Assembly (NCBI GenBank): GCA_003021615.1 | Contig: PXPH01000037.1 | Location: 1-33,177, forward strand | DNA length: 33,177 bases | Direction: 5' to 3' | Origin: Actinobacteria bacterium QS_8_72_14 | GTDB lineage: Bacteria; Actinomycetota; Nitriliruptoria; Euzebyales; Egibacteraceae | In this document: positions 16,626 to 24,099 of the stretch, one piece after another | Position numbering within the stretch: the stretch's first letter is position 1 | How the letters are laid out: every line of letters begins with the position of its first letter | The notes under the pieces: generated by a model | Seen by the model: only the letters and a program-made list of their open reading frames with translations | Databases searched by the model: none | Told to the model about the DNA's origin: nothing | Program-made: the position numbers and the translations under genes

Positions 16626-17729
16626 ATGCGTCGACCGGGCATCATGGCATGGTTGATCGCCCTCGCGGTGACCGTGGCGGCCTGTAGCGACTCGCAGCCA
16701 CCCCGCTCGGCTGCCACCGACGGCGACTCGCCGGTCGCGTCGCCACAGACCGCCGCGACGCCGGGCGAGCTCGGCGACGCGGAGTCGTTCGGCGGGCAAA
16801 CAGCGCCCGCCGAGGCCAACGGCACAGCGCCCGCCGAGGCCAACGGTGACGACGGGGGCATGGCCCAGTCGGGTTGGAGCACGCTGACGCCCAGCGGGTC
16901 GCCGCGCACGGAGGTGGCCGCGGCCGCCCATCTCGACAAGGTCTGGGCGGTCGGCGGGCTGGACGGCGACGGCGCGGCCAGCGCCAACGTCGACGTCTAC
17001 GCCCCGACCTTCGACGCGTGGGAGCCGGGTCCGCCGTTACCGCGAGCGGTGCACCACGCCGCGGTGGTGGCCCACGACGACGACTTGCTTGTGGTGGGCG
17101 GCTATGTCGGTGACGGGTTCGACACGCCCACCGACGCCGTGTGGCGCCTGGACTCCGCCACCGGGCGGTGGCAGCCGGGGCCGGCGCTGCCGGGGGCGCG
17201 GGCCGCCGGCGCGGCCGCCTCCGACGGCGACCGCGTGATCTACGCCGGCGGCGTGGGCCCCCAGGGGCTGGCCGGCGACGTGTGGGCGCTGGCCGACGGC
17301 GCGTGGCGGCGCCTGGACGGGCTGGCCCAACCGCGCGAGCACCTGGCCGCCGCCGGCGAGGACGGGCGGGTGTGGCTGCTGGGCGGGCGCACCGGTGGGC
17401 CCAAGAGCAACGTCGCTGCGGTCGACCTCGTCGACGGCGACGCGGCGACCCCGATCGGGAAGCTGCCGACCGCCCGCGGTGGGCTGGCGGGGTTCTTTCA
17501 CCCCGAGGTCGGCGCGTGCGCGGTCGGCGGCGAGGGGCCCCAGGCGACGTTCGCCGAGGTCGAGTGCCTCGACGCCGACGGCGACACCGCCACGCTCGCG
17601 TCGTTGGGCCGGCCGCGCCACGGCCTGGGCGCTGCGGTCGCCGGCGATATCGCCTACGCCGTGATGGGCGGGCCGCAACCGGGGCTGGAGGTCAGCGACA
17701 CGATCGAGGGGCTGACGCTGAACAATTGA
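16626..17729 (+). CDS. Kelch-repeat lipoprotein
   Basis: 367 residues. A signal peptide ends in a lipobox (VTVAAC, acylated C20), so the protein should be anchored on the outer face of the membrane. A low-complexity linker follows, including a 24-nt tandem duplication (16800-16847) encoding TAPAEANG twice. From about residue 80 on there are Kelch-type beta-propeller repeats, each with a VWAVGG or LLVVGGY-like strand and a downstream W (for example WEPGPPLPRAVHHAAVV, WQPGPALPGARAAGAA). Such propellers usually bind proteins or glycans; the ligand is unknown. It starts 43 nt after the sigma-factor gene but has its own -10 box. Confidence 0.8.
   Translation: MRRPGIMAWLIALAVTVAACSDSQPPRSAATDGDSPVASPQTAATPGELGDAESFGGQTAPAEANGTAPAEANGDDGGMAQSGWSTLTPSGSPRTEVAAAAHLDKVWAVGGLDGDGAASANVDVYAPTFDAWEPGPPLPRAVHHAAVVAHDDDLLVVGGYVGDGFDTPTDAVWRLDSATGRWQPGPALPGARAAGAAASDGDRVIYAGGVGPQGLAGDVWALADGAWRRLDGLAQPREHLAAAGEDGRVWLLGGRTGGPKSNVAAVDLVDGDAATPIGKLPTARGGLAGFFHPEVGACAVGGEGPQATFAEVECLDADGDTATLASLGRPRHGLGAAVAGDIAYAVMGGPQPGLEVSDTIEGLTLNN
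16800..16847 (+). repeat. 24-bp tandem duplication in the lipoprotein linker
   Basis: Two adjacent copies of a 24-bp unit beginning ACAGCGCCCGCCGAGGCC, differing only at the last base (C or T), encode the repeated TAPAEANG linker. The length is a multiple of three, so the frame is kept. Confidence 0.85.
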
Positions 17730-17814
17730 GGTCCGTCAGCTGCGGCAGTGACCCGCCATCACCGGGGACAGCCCCCGCCGGGGCGAGCCCGCCGAGGCCA
17801 GCGCCCGCCGCGGC

Positions 17815-17829
17815 GCCCCCGCCGGGGGC
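17815..17829. terminator. Bidirectional hairpin between convergent genes
   Basis: GCCCCC-GCC-GGGGGC is a perfect 6-bp hairpin between the Kelch lipoprotein gene (plus) and the YtxH-like gene (minus). It has no U-tract, as is common in high-GC actinobacteria. Several similar GC-rich repeats surround it. Confidence 0.45.
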
Positions 17830-17853
17830 AGCCTCCCGCCTGGGCCCTGGGGC

Positions 17854-18126
17854 TCAGCGAATGGGGGGTGTGGGCGGCGCGGCGTCGCCGTCGCCGCGGC
17901 GCCCGACGCCGGGAACCCTGTTCAGTCCCTCGTTGGCTTTTTGCTCCAGGGTCTGGCCGGCCTTGGTGGCGGCCTCGCGGACCTCGGAGCTCATCTGCTG
18001 GGCGGGCTGAGAGCACGTGATCTGGTGGTAGAGCCGGGTGAGCTGCTCGTAGCGCTCACGGCCGGCCTTGGCGCCCAGCATGTAGCCCACCGCGAACCCG
18101 ACGATGAACCCGAATCGAACGCGCAT
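17854..18126 (-). CDS. YtxH-like small membrane-associated protein
   Basis: 90 residues. A short N-terminal hydrophobic segment (FGFIVGFAVGYMLGAKAGRERYEQL) with a glycine-rich helix and the AGRERYE continuation is typical of YtxH-type stress and envelope proteins. The middle is helical and charged (SSEVREAATKAGQTLEQKANEGL), and the tail is Gly/Pro/Arg-rich. ATG 18126 follows an AGGAG ribosome site (minus strand). Function unknown. Confidence 0.7.
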   Translation of the reverse strand: MRVRFGFIVGFAVGYMLGAKAGRERYEQLTRLYHQITCSQPAQQMSSEVREAATKAGQTLEQKANEGLNRVPGVGRRGDGDAAPPTPPIR

Positions 18127-18206
18127 ATGCCAGCTCCTGTCGTCGATGACCGGCCTGGCAGCCTACAGGATCGCTGGTGGCCCGCGTCGCGCGCGGGGTG
18201 CGTCAT

Positions 18207-18282
18207 TGGCTCCGGGGGCCGGGCTCGAACCGGCGACATCTCCCTTAACAGGGGAGCGCTCTGCCTGCTGAGCTACCCCGGA
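18207..18282 (-). tRNA. tRNA-Asn (GTT)
   Basis: A 76-nt cloverleaf including an encoded CCA end. The acceptor stem TCCGGGG/CCCCGGA is perfect. The anticodon stem CTCCC/GGGAG encloses the loop CTGTTAA with anticodon GTT. The T-arm has GCCGG-TTCGAGC-CCGGC. Confidence 0.95.
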
Positions 18283-18371
18283 TCGCAAAAGCTGAGAATA
18301 CCATCTGGCCCGTTCGCAGCAGGCTGGCAAGCTCAGCTTGAAGGGGCGGCGGGCCACCGGTGGGCGACCGC

Positions 18372-18377
18372 TACGAT
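18372..18377 (+). promoter_or_regulatory. -10 box (TACGAT) for tRNA-Met
   Basis: TACGAT lies 11 nt before the tRNA-Met 5' end and fits the TANNNT pattern used elsewhere in this part of the window. Confidence 0.4.
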
Positions 18378-18388
18378 CGAGCGTCGCC

Positions 18389-18461
18389 GGGCCCGTAGCT
18401 CAGTGGTCAGAGCAGACGGCTCATAACCGTTTGGTCGCGGGTTCGATCCCCGCCGGGCCCA
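18389..18461 (+). tRNA. tRNA-Met (CAT)
   Basis: A 73-nt cloverleaf with acceptor GGGCCCG/CGGGCCC, anticodon stem GACGG/CCGTT, loop CTCATAA (anticodon CAT) and T-arm GCGGG-TTCGATC-CCCGC. The paired G1-C72 argues for elongator Met rather than initiator. A tRNA-Ile with modified CAT cannot be excluded by eye. CCA is not encoded. Confidence 0.9.
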
Positions 18462-18559
18462 CCCGCGCTCCTCGGGTAGCCACCGCCACGGTCCTCGCGA
18501 GACGATCGCGGGTAGCCTTCGCCGGGAAGGCAGGCCCTGGGTGACGCAAGGAGCTCGTC

Positions 18560-19513
18560 GTGGCAGGGGCGCCGCTGCGGTGGCTGTTCGTCGGGCAGGG
18601 GCCGATGGGCGCCGCGGCGCTGGAGGCGCTGGTCGCTGTGGGGCCGCCGGTGGCGGTGGTGACCGCCGAGCCGGCGCTGGGGTCGCCGCCGGTGGCCGCG
18701 ACCGCCCGGGCGCACGGCCTGGCCCTGGCCCACGCCGACCGCCTCGGCGCCCGTCCCCAGCAGCGCTGGGGCGAGCTCGTCGCAGACCTCGACGTGGCCG
18801 TGTGCGCCTGCTGGGCCGAGCGGCTGGCGCCGGCCGCGCTGGCCCTGCCCGCCCGCGGCTGGGTCAATTTGCACCCCTCGGCGCTGCCGGCCTGGCGCGG
18901 CGCCGACCCCGTGGCCTGGCAGCTGCTGGCGGCCCCGGCGCGCATCGGCTGCAGCGTCCACCGCATGACCCCGGCCCACGACGACGGTCCGGTGCTGGCC
19001 GCCGGGTCGGTGCCAGTCGGCGACGGCGACGACCGCGGTGTGGTGCTGCGGCGCAGCGGCGCGCGCCTGGGACAGCTCGCCGCCGGGGTGCTGGCCGACC
19101 TCGCGGCCGGCGCCGCCCCGGCTGGCACGCCCCAGGCCGAGGAGGAGGCGACGTGGTGTCCGCCGCCGGGCACCGTGCCGCTGGTCGACCCCCGGGCGAT
19201 GTCGGCCGCCGGCGGCGCGCGAGTCGCCCGGGCGTTCTCGCCCGAGCCGGGCGTGGCGGTGGCGGCGCTGTCGGCTGGTGAGCGCTTTGCCGTCGCCGGC
19301 GACGGCCCACCCGCGCCGCTGGGGGCCGCGCTGGCCGAGGGCGACGCCCCCGGGGAGGTCGACCGAGGCCGCGACGGGCGCGTGGCGATCGCCTTCACCG
19401 ACCGGTGGCTTTCCGGCTGGGGGGCGGTCGTGGGCGGCGCCGGTGACGAGCGGCCCAGTCGCGCCGAGCTCAGCCCGCCGGGCGCCACGCGCCTGCCGCG
19501 GGGGGCACGGTGA
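18560..19513 (+). CDS. Formyltransferase-family protein (Fmt-like)
   Basis: 317 residues related to methionyl-tRNA formyltransferase and other enzymes that use 10-formyl-tetrahydrofolate. The N-terminal domain starts with an Rossmann-like LFVGQGPMGAAALEAL. The catalytic triad is visible: N103 and H105 in WVNLHPSALPAWRGADPVAW, and D141 in RMTPAHDDGPVL. The C-terminal domain is Ala/Gly-rich and weakly conserved, so the acceptor substrate is uncertain: initiator tRNA or an amino sugar are both possible. GTG 18560 follows an AAGGAG site (18548-18553) and starts right at the fold. It is convergent with the thioredoxin-like gene. Confidence 0.75.
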   Translation: MAGAPLRWLFVGQGPMGAAALEALVAVGPPVAVVTAEPALGSPPVAATARAHGLALAHADRLGARPQQRWGELVADLDVAVCACWAERLAPAALALPARGWVNLHPSALPAWRGADPVAWQLLAAPARIGCSVHRMTPAHDDGPVLAAGSVPVGDGDDRGVVLRRSGARLGQLAAGVLADLAAGAAPAGTPQAEEEATWCPPPGTVPLVDPRAMSAAGGARVARAFSPEPGVAVAALSAGERFAVAGDGPPAPLGAALAEGDAPGEVDRGRDGRVAIAFTDRWLSGWGAVVGGAGDERPSRAELSPPGATRLPRGAR

Positions 19514-19539
19514 GCCCGTCCGCTTGCCGCGGGGCGGGC
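19514..19539. terminator. Hairpin between convergent genes
   Basis: GCCCG-T-CCGC, loop TTGCC, GCGG-GG-CGGGC forms a 9-bp stem with a small internal loop. It sits directly after the formyltransferase stop and before the end of the convergent thioredoxin-like gene. Confidence 0.4.
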
Positions 19540-19549
19540 GGTGAGCCCG

Positions 19550-19873
19550 TCAGGGGCCCGGCGGGCGGGGCCGGGCGCCGGCGGCCTCGAGCGCGGCTTG
19601 CAGCTGCTGGTGGGTGGGGGCGCTGTCCAGCCCGTGTGGGGTGGCGTAGACGCGACAGCTCAGGCCCGTGGGCTCGTCGCCGGTGGCGAAGGGATCCAAG
19701 CCGTCGATGAGCACCGTCGGCGATCCGCGAAAGGCCAGCCGCTCGGCCGCCTCGGGGGTGGCCACGCGCTCGTGGGCCACCGTGATATCCAGCTGGCGGG
19801 CCAGGTCGTCGAGGCGCTCGGCCACGGCTTTCCAGCCCGGGCACTCGTCGAAGTAGCGCAGCGTCACGCGCAC
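19550..19873 (-). CDS. Thioredoxin-like DF-family (seleno)protein homologue
   Basis: 107 residues with a thioredoxin-like fold. RYFDECPGW (6-14) at the end of the first strand, FRGSPTVLIDGLDPF (48-62) with the cis-Pro strand, and LSCRVYATPHGLDSAPT (71-87) resemble the small DF-family proteins, some of which carry selenocysteine near the active cysteine. Here the position is a normal Cys codon (C11), with C73 as a possible partner. GTG 19873 is chosen because AGGAGG lies 6 nt upstream and it starts the first strand; an upstream extension to 20014 would overlap the MerR gene. It is probably controlled by the divergent MerR regulator, and the substrate is unknown. Confidence 0.7.
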   Translation of the reverse strand: MRVTLRYFDECPGWKAVAERLDDLARQLDITVAHERVATPEAAERLAFRGSPTVLIDGLDPFATGDEPTGLSCRVYATPHGLDSAPTHQQLQAALEAAGARPRPPGP

Positions 19874-19902
19874 TGCCGGCCTCCTGTGTCGGCGCTGGCG
19901 CG

Positions 19903-19934
19903 AGGGTGGCCCTTCCCCCACAGTGGAAGGGCAA
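19903..19934 (-). promoter_or_regulatory. MerR-type promoter with operator dyad in a 20-bp spacer
   Basis: On the minus strand TTGCCC (19934-19929) and CACCCT (19908-19903) are separated by 20 bp. The spacer holds most of a perfect dyad, GCCCTTCC (19909-19916) N8 GGAAGGGC (19925-19932). An overlong spacer with a central dyad is the hallmark of promoters activated by MerR-family proteins through DNA untwisting, and CCTTCC/GGAAGG half-sites resemble CueR and ZntR sites. It points at the thioredoxin-like gene. Confidence 0.6.
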
Positions 19935-19970
19935 GCGTGGCCACAGCGGCGGCGATCATTCGGTCTTGCT

Positions 19971-20375
19971 ATGCGCATCGGCGAGCTGGCACACCACACC
20001 GGCGTGAGCGCCAAGACGCTGCGGTTCTACGAGGCGCGCCGGCTGCTGCCCGATCCGGGACGCACCGCCGCAGGCCAGCGTGACTACCCGCCGGAGGCCG
20101 TGGCCCGGGTGCAATTCATCAAGCGCGCTCAGGCCGCGGGGCTGACGTTGGCCCAGATCGCGACCGTGCTGGCCGCGCGCGACGAGGGGCGTGCGCCCTG
20201 TGCCGACGTGCGCGCGCTGGCCGACGACCGTCTGGCCGACGTCGAGCGGCGCCTCGACGAGCTGTCGCGGGTGCGCGCCAGCCTGCGTCAGCTGCAGGCG
20301 CGCGCCGAGGTGCTGGACCCGGGCGAGTGTGACCCCTCGGCCGTCTGTGTCGCCGTGCCCGACGGCCAGGACTGA
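19971..20375 (+). CDS. MerR-family metal-responsive activator
   Basis: 134 residues. The N-terminal winged helix MRIGELAHHTGVSAKTLRFYEARRLL is canonical MerR. A long dimerisation helix follows (about 78-112). Three cysteines, C77 (APCADV), C120 and C126 (GECDPSAVCVAV), match in order and approximate position the triad that binds Hg(II) in MerR, so a thiophilic metal or metalloid sensor is likely. The metal is unknown. The gene is divergent from a thioredoxin-like gene, with a dyad operator in a 20-bp promoter spacer between them. ATG 19971 starts exactly at the DNA-binding domain. Confidence 0.85.
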   Translation: MRIGELAHHTGVSAKTLRFYEARRLLPDPGRTAAGQRDYPPEAVARVQFIKRAQAAGLTLAQIATVLAARDEGRAPCADVRALADDRLADVERRLDELSRVRASLRQLQARAEVLDPGECDPSAVCVAVPDGQD

Positions 20376-20517
20376 CCGGCGGCGTCGCGGTGGGCGCCGA
20401 GCGGGTGGATCGCCGCCTCGGGCCCATGCGTGCCAGACTGCCCGCCGACTGTGGGCGAAAGCGGTTTGTCGCTCACCCCGTCATGGGACGCGTGCACCCC
20501 GATGCTCAGGTGGGGCC

Positions 20518-21510
20518 ATGACCCAGCCCAGCGACGCCGACCTCGACGTGCTGACCTATCTCGACGCCGGCGAGGATGTTCGGGCCCAGTTGATCGCCGA
20601 CGTCCGCCATGGCTTGTCGCAGCGGCCCTACGCGCTACCGCCCAAGCACCTCTACGACGCGCGGGGCTCGCAGCTGTTCGAGGAGATCACACAGCTGCCG
20701 GAGTACTACCAAAGCCGCGCCGAGGCGGGGCTGCTGGAGCGCGTCGCCACGGACGTGGCCGGCGAGCTGGCGCCGCAGACGCTGGTGGAGCTGGGCTCGG
20801 GGTCGTCGCGCAAGACACGGATCCTGCTGGAGGCGCTGCGACAGGCGGGCGGAGGCGCCTACGTCGCCTTCGACGTCAGCGACGACGCGCTGCGCCAGGC
20901 GCTGGCCCGCCTGGCCGGCGAGGCGCCGTGGCTTGCCACCCACGGGGTGGTGGGCGACTTCGACCGCCACCTGGGCCAGCTGCCGGTGGGCGCGGGGCCG
21001 CGGCTGCTGGCGCTGCTGGGGGGCACGATCGGCAACCTCGACCCGGCGGCGCAGGTGGCGTTTTTGGCCGAGGCCGCCAGCCTGCTGGACGACGATGACG
21101 GGCTGCTGATCGGCATGGACCTGGTCAAGGACGCGTCGGTGCTGCGGGCGGCCTACGACGACGCCGCCGGGGTCACCGCCGAGTTCAACCGCAACGTGCT
21201 GGCGGTGCTCAACCGCGAGCTCGGCGGTGACTTCCCCGTCGAGGAGTTCGCTCACGTGGCGCGCTGGAACCCCGCCGAGCAGCGCATCGAGATGCGCTTG
21301 CGCGCCCCCAGGGCGCTGGCGGTGACCCTGCCCGGCGCCGACCTGGTCGTGCCCCTCGAGGCCGGCGAGGAGATCCTGACCGAGCTGTCGTGCAAGTTCA
21401 CCCGGGCCTCGGCGGCCCAACGCCTGGCCGAGGCCGGTCTCAGGCTGGCGCGCTGGGAGGTCGACGAGGGCCAGCGCTTCGCGGTCGCCCTGGCCCGGCC
21501 CGCGACTTAG
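20518..21510 (+). CDS. egtD: L-histidine N-alpha-methyltransferase
   Basis: Trimethylates histidine to hercynine using S-adenosylmethionine. The 330 residues show PKHLYDARGSQLFEEITQLPEYY (42-64), YYQSRAE, the SAM-binding LVELGSGSSRKTRILLEAL (89-107), LLALLGGTIGNLDPAAQ and LLIGMDLVKD, all characteristic of EgtD. Hercynine is the shared precursor of ergothioneine and selenoneine. Here it lies next to senC, senA and senB and no egtC or egtE is visible, so its product is probably meant for selenoneine. ATG 20518 begins the conserved N-terminus. Its stop overlaps that of the convergent selenophosphate synthetase gene by 4 nt (21507-21510). Confidence 0.9.
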   Translation: MTQPSDADLDVLTYLDAGEDVRAQLIADVRHGLSQRPYALPPKHLYDARGSQLFEEITQLPEYYQSRAEAGLLERVATDVAGELAPQTLVELGSGSSRKTRILLEALRQAGGGAYVAFDVSDDALRQALARLAGEAPWLATHGVVGDFDRHLGQLPVGAGPRLLALLGGTIGNLDPAAQVAFLAEAASLLDDDDGLLIGMDLVKDASVLRAAYDDAAGVTAEFNRNVLAVLNRELGGDFPVEEFAHVARWNPAEQRIEMRLRAPRALAVTLPGADLVVPLEAGEEILTELSCKFTRASAAQRLAEAGLRLARWEVDEGQRFAVALARPAT

Positions 21511-22556
21511 CCCAAGGTGAGGCGGCCGCCGGCGTCGGCGGCGAACGCGCCCACGCGGCCGATCACCGCGGCGTCGTGACCTGAGCCCTGCAGGGTGGCC
21601 ACGGCTTGCTCGGCGGCGTCGGGCGCGGCGCCGAACAGCAGCCCCCCGGAGGTCTGGGCGTCGGCCAGCAACGCCACGGTCGCGTCGTCGGTTTCCCCGG
21701 TGTCCAGCCACGGGCGCACCCACTCGAGGTTGGCCTTGCTGCCGCCGGGGACGAACCCGGCGACGGCCAGCTCCCGCGCGCCGGGCAGCACCGGCGTCGC
21801 GGCCGTGTCAAGCTCGATGTCCACTCCGGACTCGGAGGCCATGCGGTGCAGATGGCCCAGCAGCCCGAAGCCGGTGACGTCGGTGGCCCCGGCGGCGCCC
21901 GCGGCGCGGGCGGCGTCGGCGGCGTCGGCGTTGAGCCGGACCATCGAGCCCACGGCGGCCTCGAGGGCTTGCCCGTTGGCTTCGCCCGCCTTGACGGCCG
22001 TGGCGATCACCCCCACGCCCAGGGGCTTGGTCAGCACCAGCGCCTGGCCAGGCCGCAGCCCGGCGTTGGTCAGCACCTGGCCGGGAACGACGTCGCCCAG
22101 CGCCACCAGCCCGTACTTGGGCTCGGGATCGTCGATCGTGTGGCCGCCCACCGTGACCCAGCCGCCCTCGGCGGCCGCGTCCTGGCCGCCGGCCAAAACC
22201 TCGGTGAGCAGGTCGCTGGCCAGCTCCTGGCTGTTCCAGCCCACGATGTTAAGGGCCAAAAACGGGTGCCCGCCCATGGCGTACACGTCGCTGACGGCGT
22301 TGACGGCCGCGATGCGCCCCCACGTGCGCGCGTCGTCGACCAGCGGCGTGATGAAGTCGGTGGTGACCACCAGCGCGCGCTCGTCCGACAGCCGCCACAC
22401 GGCGGCGTCGTCGCCGGTGTCGGCGCCAACGAGCAAGTCCGGGTGGACGGTGGGGCCAAGGCGGCGCACGACCTGCGCCAGCTCGCTGGGGGCGAGCTTG
22501 CAGGCTCACCCGGCGCCGTGGCTGAACTCGGTCAGGCGTGCTGTCTGCGGGCTCAC
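21507..22556 (-). CDS. selD: Selenophosphate synthetase (SelD/SenC), a selenoprotein with Sec17
   Basis: Makes selenophosphate from selenide and ATP. The frame is open from 22469, but the essential N-terminus lies upstream across an in-frame TGA (22508-22506). Read through, it gives TEFSHGAG-Sec-ACKLAPSEL, matching the SelD active site (SHGAGCGCK in E. coli), with Sec at 17 and Lys at 20, the same numbering. The start is GTG 22556 with AAGGAG 6 nt upstream; an in-frame TGA directly precedes it. Total 349 residues. Later motifs include GADTGDDAAVW, DFITPLVDD, NAVSDVYAMGG, TKPLGVG and AGATDVTGFGLLGHL. A strong hairpin follows the TGA. It is divergent from senA, so it can feed both selenoneine and Sec synthesis. 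Confidence 0.92.
22472..22508 (-). promoter_or_regulatory. Sec UGA codon and SECIS-like hairpin
   Basis: TGA (22508-22506) is followed one base later by a stem: CCTGC (22504-22500) pairs with GCAGG (22476-22472), and AGCTCGC (22498-22492) pairs with GCGAGCT (22486-22480) around a CCCCA loop. These are 12 bp with a small internal loop, placed right after the UGA as bacterial SECIS elements are. The loop does not copy the E. coli one, so recognition by this organism's SelB is inferred. Confidence 0.75.
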
Positions 22557-22587
22557 TCAAGCTCCTTGCGAAACACTCACCGGCCAT

Positions 22588-22593
22588 AGTCTA
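22588..22593 (-). promoter_or_regulatory. -10 box (TAGACT) for selD/senC
   Basis: TAGACT on the minus strand would start a transcript around 22581, about 25 nt before the GTG at 22556. On the plus strand the same bases form overlapping TAGTCT and TAGGCT boxes (22587-22597) that could serve senA, so the divergent promoters may overlap. No strong -35 is seen for either. Confidence 0.4.
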
Positions 22594-22633
22594 GGCTCGG
22601 CGCGCCCGGCCACAGCAGCCGGCGCTGCGCTGC

Positions 22634-22657
22634 GGGCGCTGACCGCGGTCGGCGCCC
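22634..22657 (+). promoter_or_regulatory. Strong hairpin in the senA leader
   Basis: GGGCGCTGACC (22634-22644) pairs with GGTCGGCGCCC (22647-22657) through one G-U pair, leaving a tight loop. It lies in the ~160-nt leader of senA, if transcription begins near 22600, and about 100 nt before the start. It could be an attenuator or insulate the divergent genes; no U-tract follows. Confidence 0.35.
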
Positions 22658-22755
22658 GGCGCGTGACCACCCGATCCAGGGCGCGCTGCGCGGCGTCGGA
22701 CAACGCCCCTGGTCGGAGACGACGCGCAACGTGGACACGACACGAAGGGGAGAGC

Positions 22756-24087
22756 GTGAGCGTCGCGGACTGGCTGTCGCCCCAGCAGCTCGCCGAGTGG
22801 CTGCGCGAGTCGCGCGGGCGGACCATGGAGCTCATCGAGGACCTTTCCGACGAGCAGCTGCGGATCCCTCAGCAGCCCTACGTCAACCCGTTGCTGTGGG
22901 AGGTCGGTCACCTGTCGTGGTTCAGCGAGAAGTTCGTGCTGCGCGAGGCGCTGCAGCAACCGCCGATTTTGGCCCAGCCGGACGCAATCTACGACTCGGG
23001 GGCGATCCCCCACGGCACCCGCTGGGAGCTCACCCTGCCCTCGCGCGAGGAGACGCTGGCCTACATGGCCGAGGTCCGCGACCGCATGGTCGAGGCCGTG
23101 CTCGACCCGGCCTGCAGTGACGTGGTCATGCATTTCGCGCTGTACACCGTGTTCCACGAGGACACCCACACCGAGGCGCTGTCCTCGGCGCGCCAGCTGG
23201 TGGGCTATCCGCCGCCGAAGCTCTCCGGACTGTCGTACACCTCGACCGCCGAGGCCGACGCCGGGGCGTTGCCCGGCGACGTCGAGGTGCCCGGGGACAC
23301 GCATCTGCTGGGCGCGCTGCGCGGCGACCCGTTTTGCTTCGACAACGAGAAGTGGGCCCATCCGGTGGAGGTCGCGCCGTTTACCATCGCTCGCGCGCCG
23401 GTCACCCAGGGCGAGTTCGCCGAGTTCGTCGCCGACGGCGGCTATCAGCGCCCCGAGTTGTGGGGCGCTGGTGAGGACTGGCTGGCCCGCACCGGCGCCC
23501 AGCACCCCACCTACTGGCGCCCGGCCGGCGACGGCTGGCAGCGCCGCGTCTACGACCAGTGGGTGCCCCTGGAGCCACACAAGCCGATGATGCACGTGTC
23601 CTACTGGGAGGCCGCCGCCTACTGCCGCTGGGCGGGCCGGCGGCTGCCCACCGAGGCCGAGTGGGAGGTGGCCGCCGGCGCCGAGCCCGGCTCGACCGGG
23701 CTGGTCGACGCCCGGCGCGCCACCCCGTGGGGCGATCCCTACGCGCGGGTCGCCGTCGAGACGGCCCAGGGGCGGGCCAACCTCGACTGGCGGGCGATGG
23801 ACACCGTGGACGTGGCCGCCCACCCCGACGGCGACAGCGCCTTCGGGGTGCGCGGGATGCTGGGCAACGTGTGGGAGTGGACCGCCTCGCCGTTTTGGGC
23901 GTTCCCCAACTTCGAGGCCGACGCGTACGCCGACAACTCGGCGCCGTTCTTCGGCGATCACCGCCGGGTGCTGCGAGGCGGCTCCTGGGCCACGCGGTCG
24001 CGCTACGTCCGCGTGACCTATCGCAACTACTTCACCCCCGAGCGCCGTGATGTGTTCGCGGGCTTTCGCACCTGTGGCGTCGCGTAG
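22756..24087 (+). CDS. senA: Selenoneine synthase candidate, EgtB-family iron enzyme
   Basis: 443 residues with the EgtB architecture: an N-terminal DinB-like domain and a C-terminal formylglycine-generating-enzyme-like domain. The iron-binding triad is complete: H52 in WEVGHLSWF, and H134 and H138 in VFHEDTHTE. The C-terminal domain shows VTQGEFAEFVADGGY, MMHVSYWEAAAYCRWAGRRLPTEAEWEVAA and GNVWEWTASPFW, ending RGGSWATRSRYVRVTYRN and FAGFRTCG. EgtB joins a thiol to hercynine to make ergothioneine; its paralogue SenA uses a selenosugar. The immediate neighbours senB and selD/senC favour SenA, but sequence reading alone cannot settle it. GTG 22756 follows a GAAGGGGAG site. Confidence 0.8.
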   Translation: MSVADWLSPQQLAEWLRESRGRTMELIEDLSDEQLRIPQQPYVNPLLWEVGHLSWFSEKFVLREALQQPPILAQPDAIYDSGAIPHGTRWELTLPSREETLAYMAEVRDRMVEAVLDPACSDVVMHFALYTVFHEDTHTEALSSARQLVGYPPPKLSGLSYTSTAEADAGALPGDVEVPGDTHLLGALRGDPFCFDNEKWAHPVEVAPFTIARAPVTQGEFAEFVADGGYQRPELWGAGEDWLARTGAQHPTYWRPAGDGWQRRVYDQWVPLEPHKPMMHVSYWEAAAYCRWAGRRLPTEAEWEVAAGAEPGSTGLVDARRATPWGDPYARVAVETAQGRANLDWRAMDTVDVAAHPDGDSAFGVRGMLGNVWEWTASPFWAFPNFEADAYADNSAPFFGDHRRVLRGGSWATRSRYVRVTYRNYFTPERRDVFAGFRTCGVA

Positions 24088-24099
24088 CGCCAGCCGGCC

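Noticed and set aside
19550-19873. The thioredoxin-like DF protein as a second selenoprotein
   Set aside because: The active-site position is encoded by a normal TGC and no in-frame TGA lies in or just before the gene.
21507-22469. SelD starting at GTG 22469
   Set aside because: This start omits the catalytic HGAG-Sec/Cys-xCK segment, which is encoded immediately upstream across the in-frame TGA.
22756-24087. EgtB of an ergothioneine pathway
   Set aside because: Not excluded, but egtC/egtE are absent nearby while senB and selD are adjacent, so SenA is the better-supported reading.
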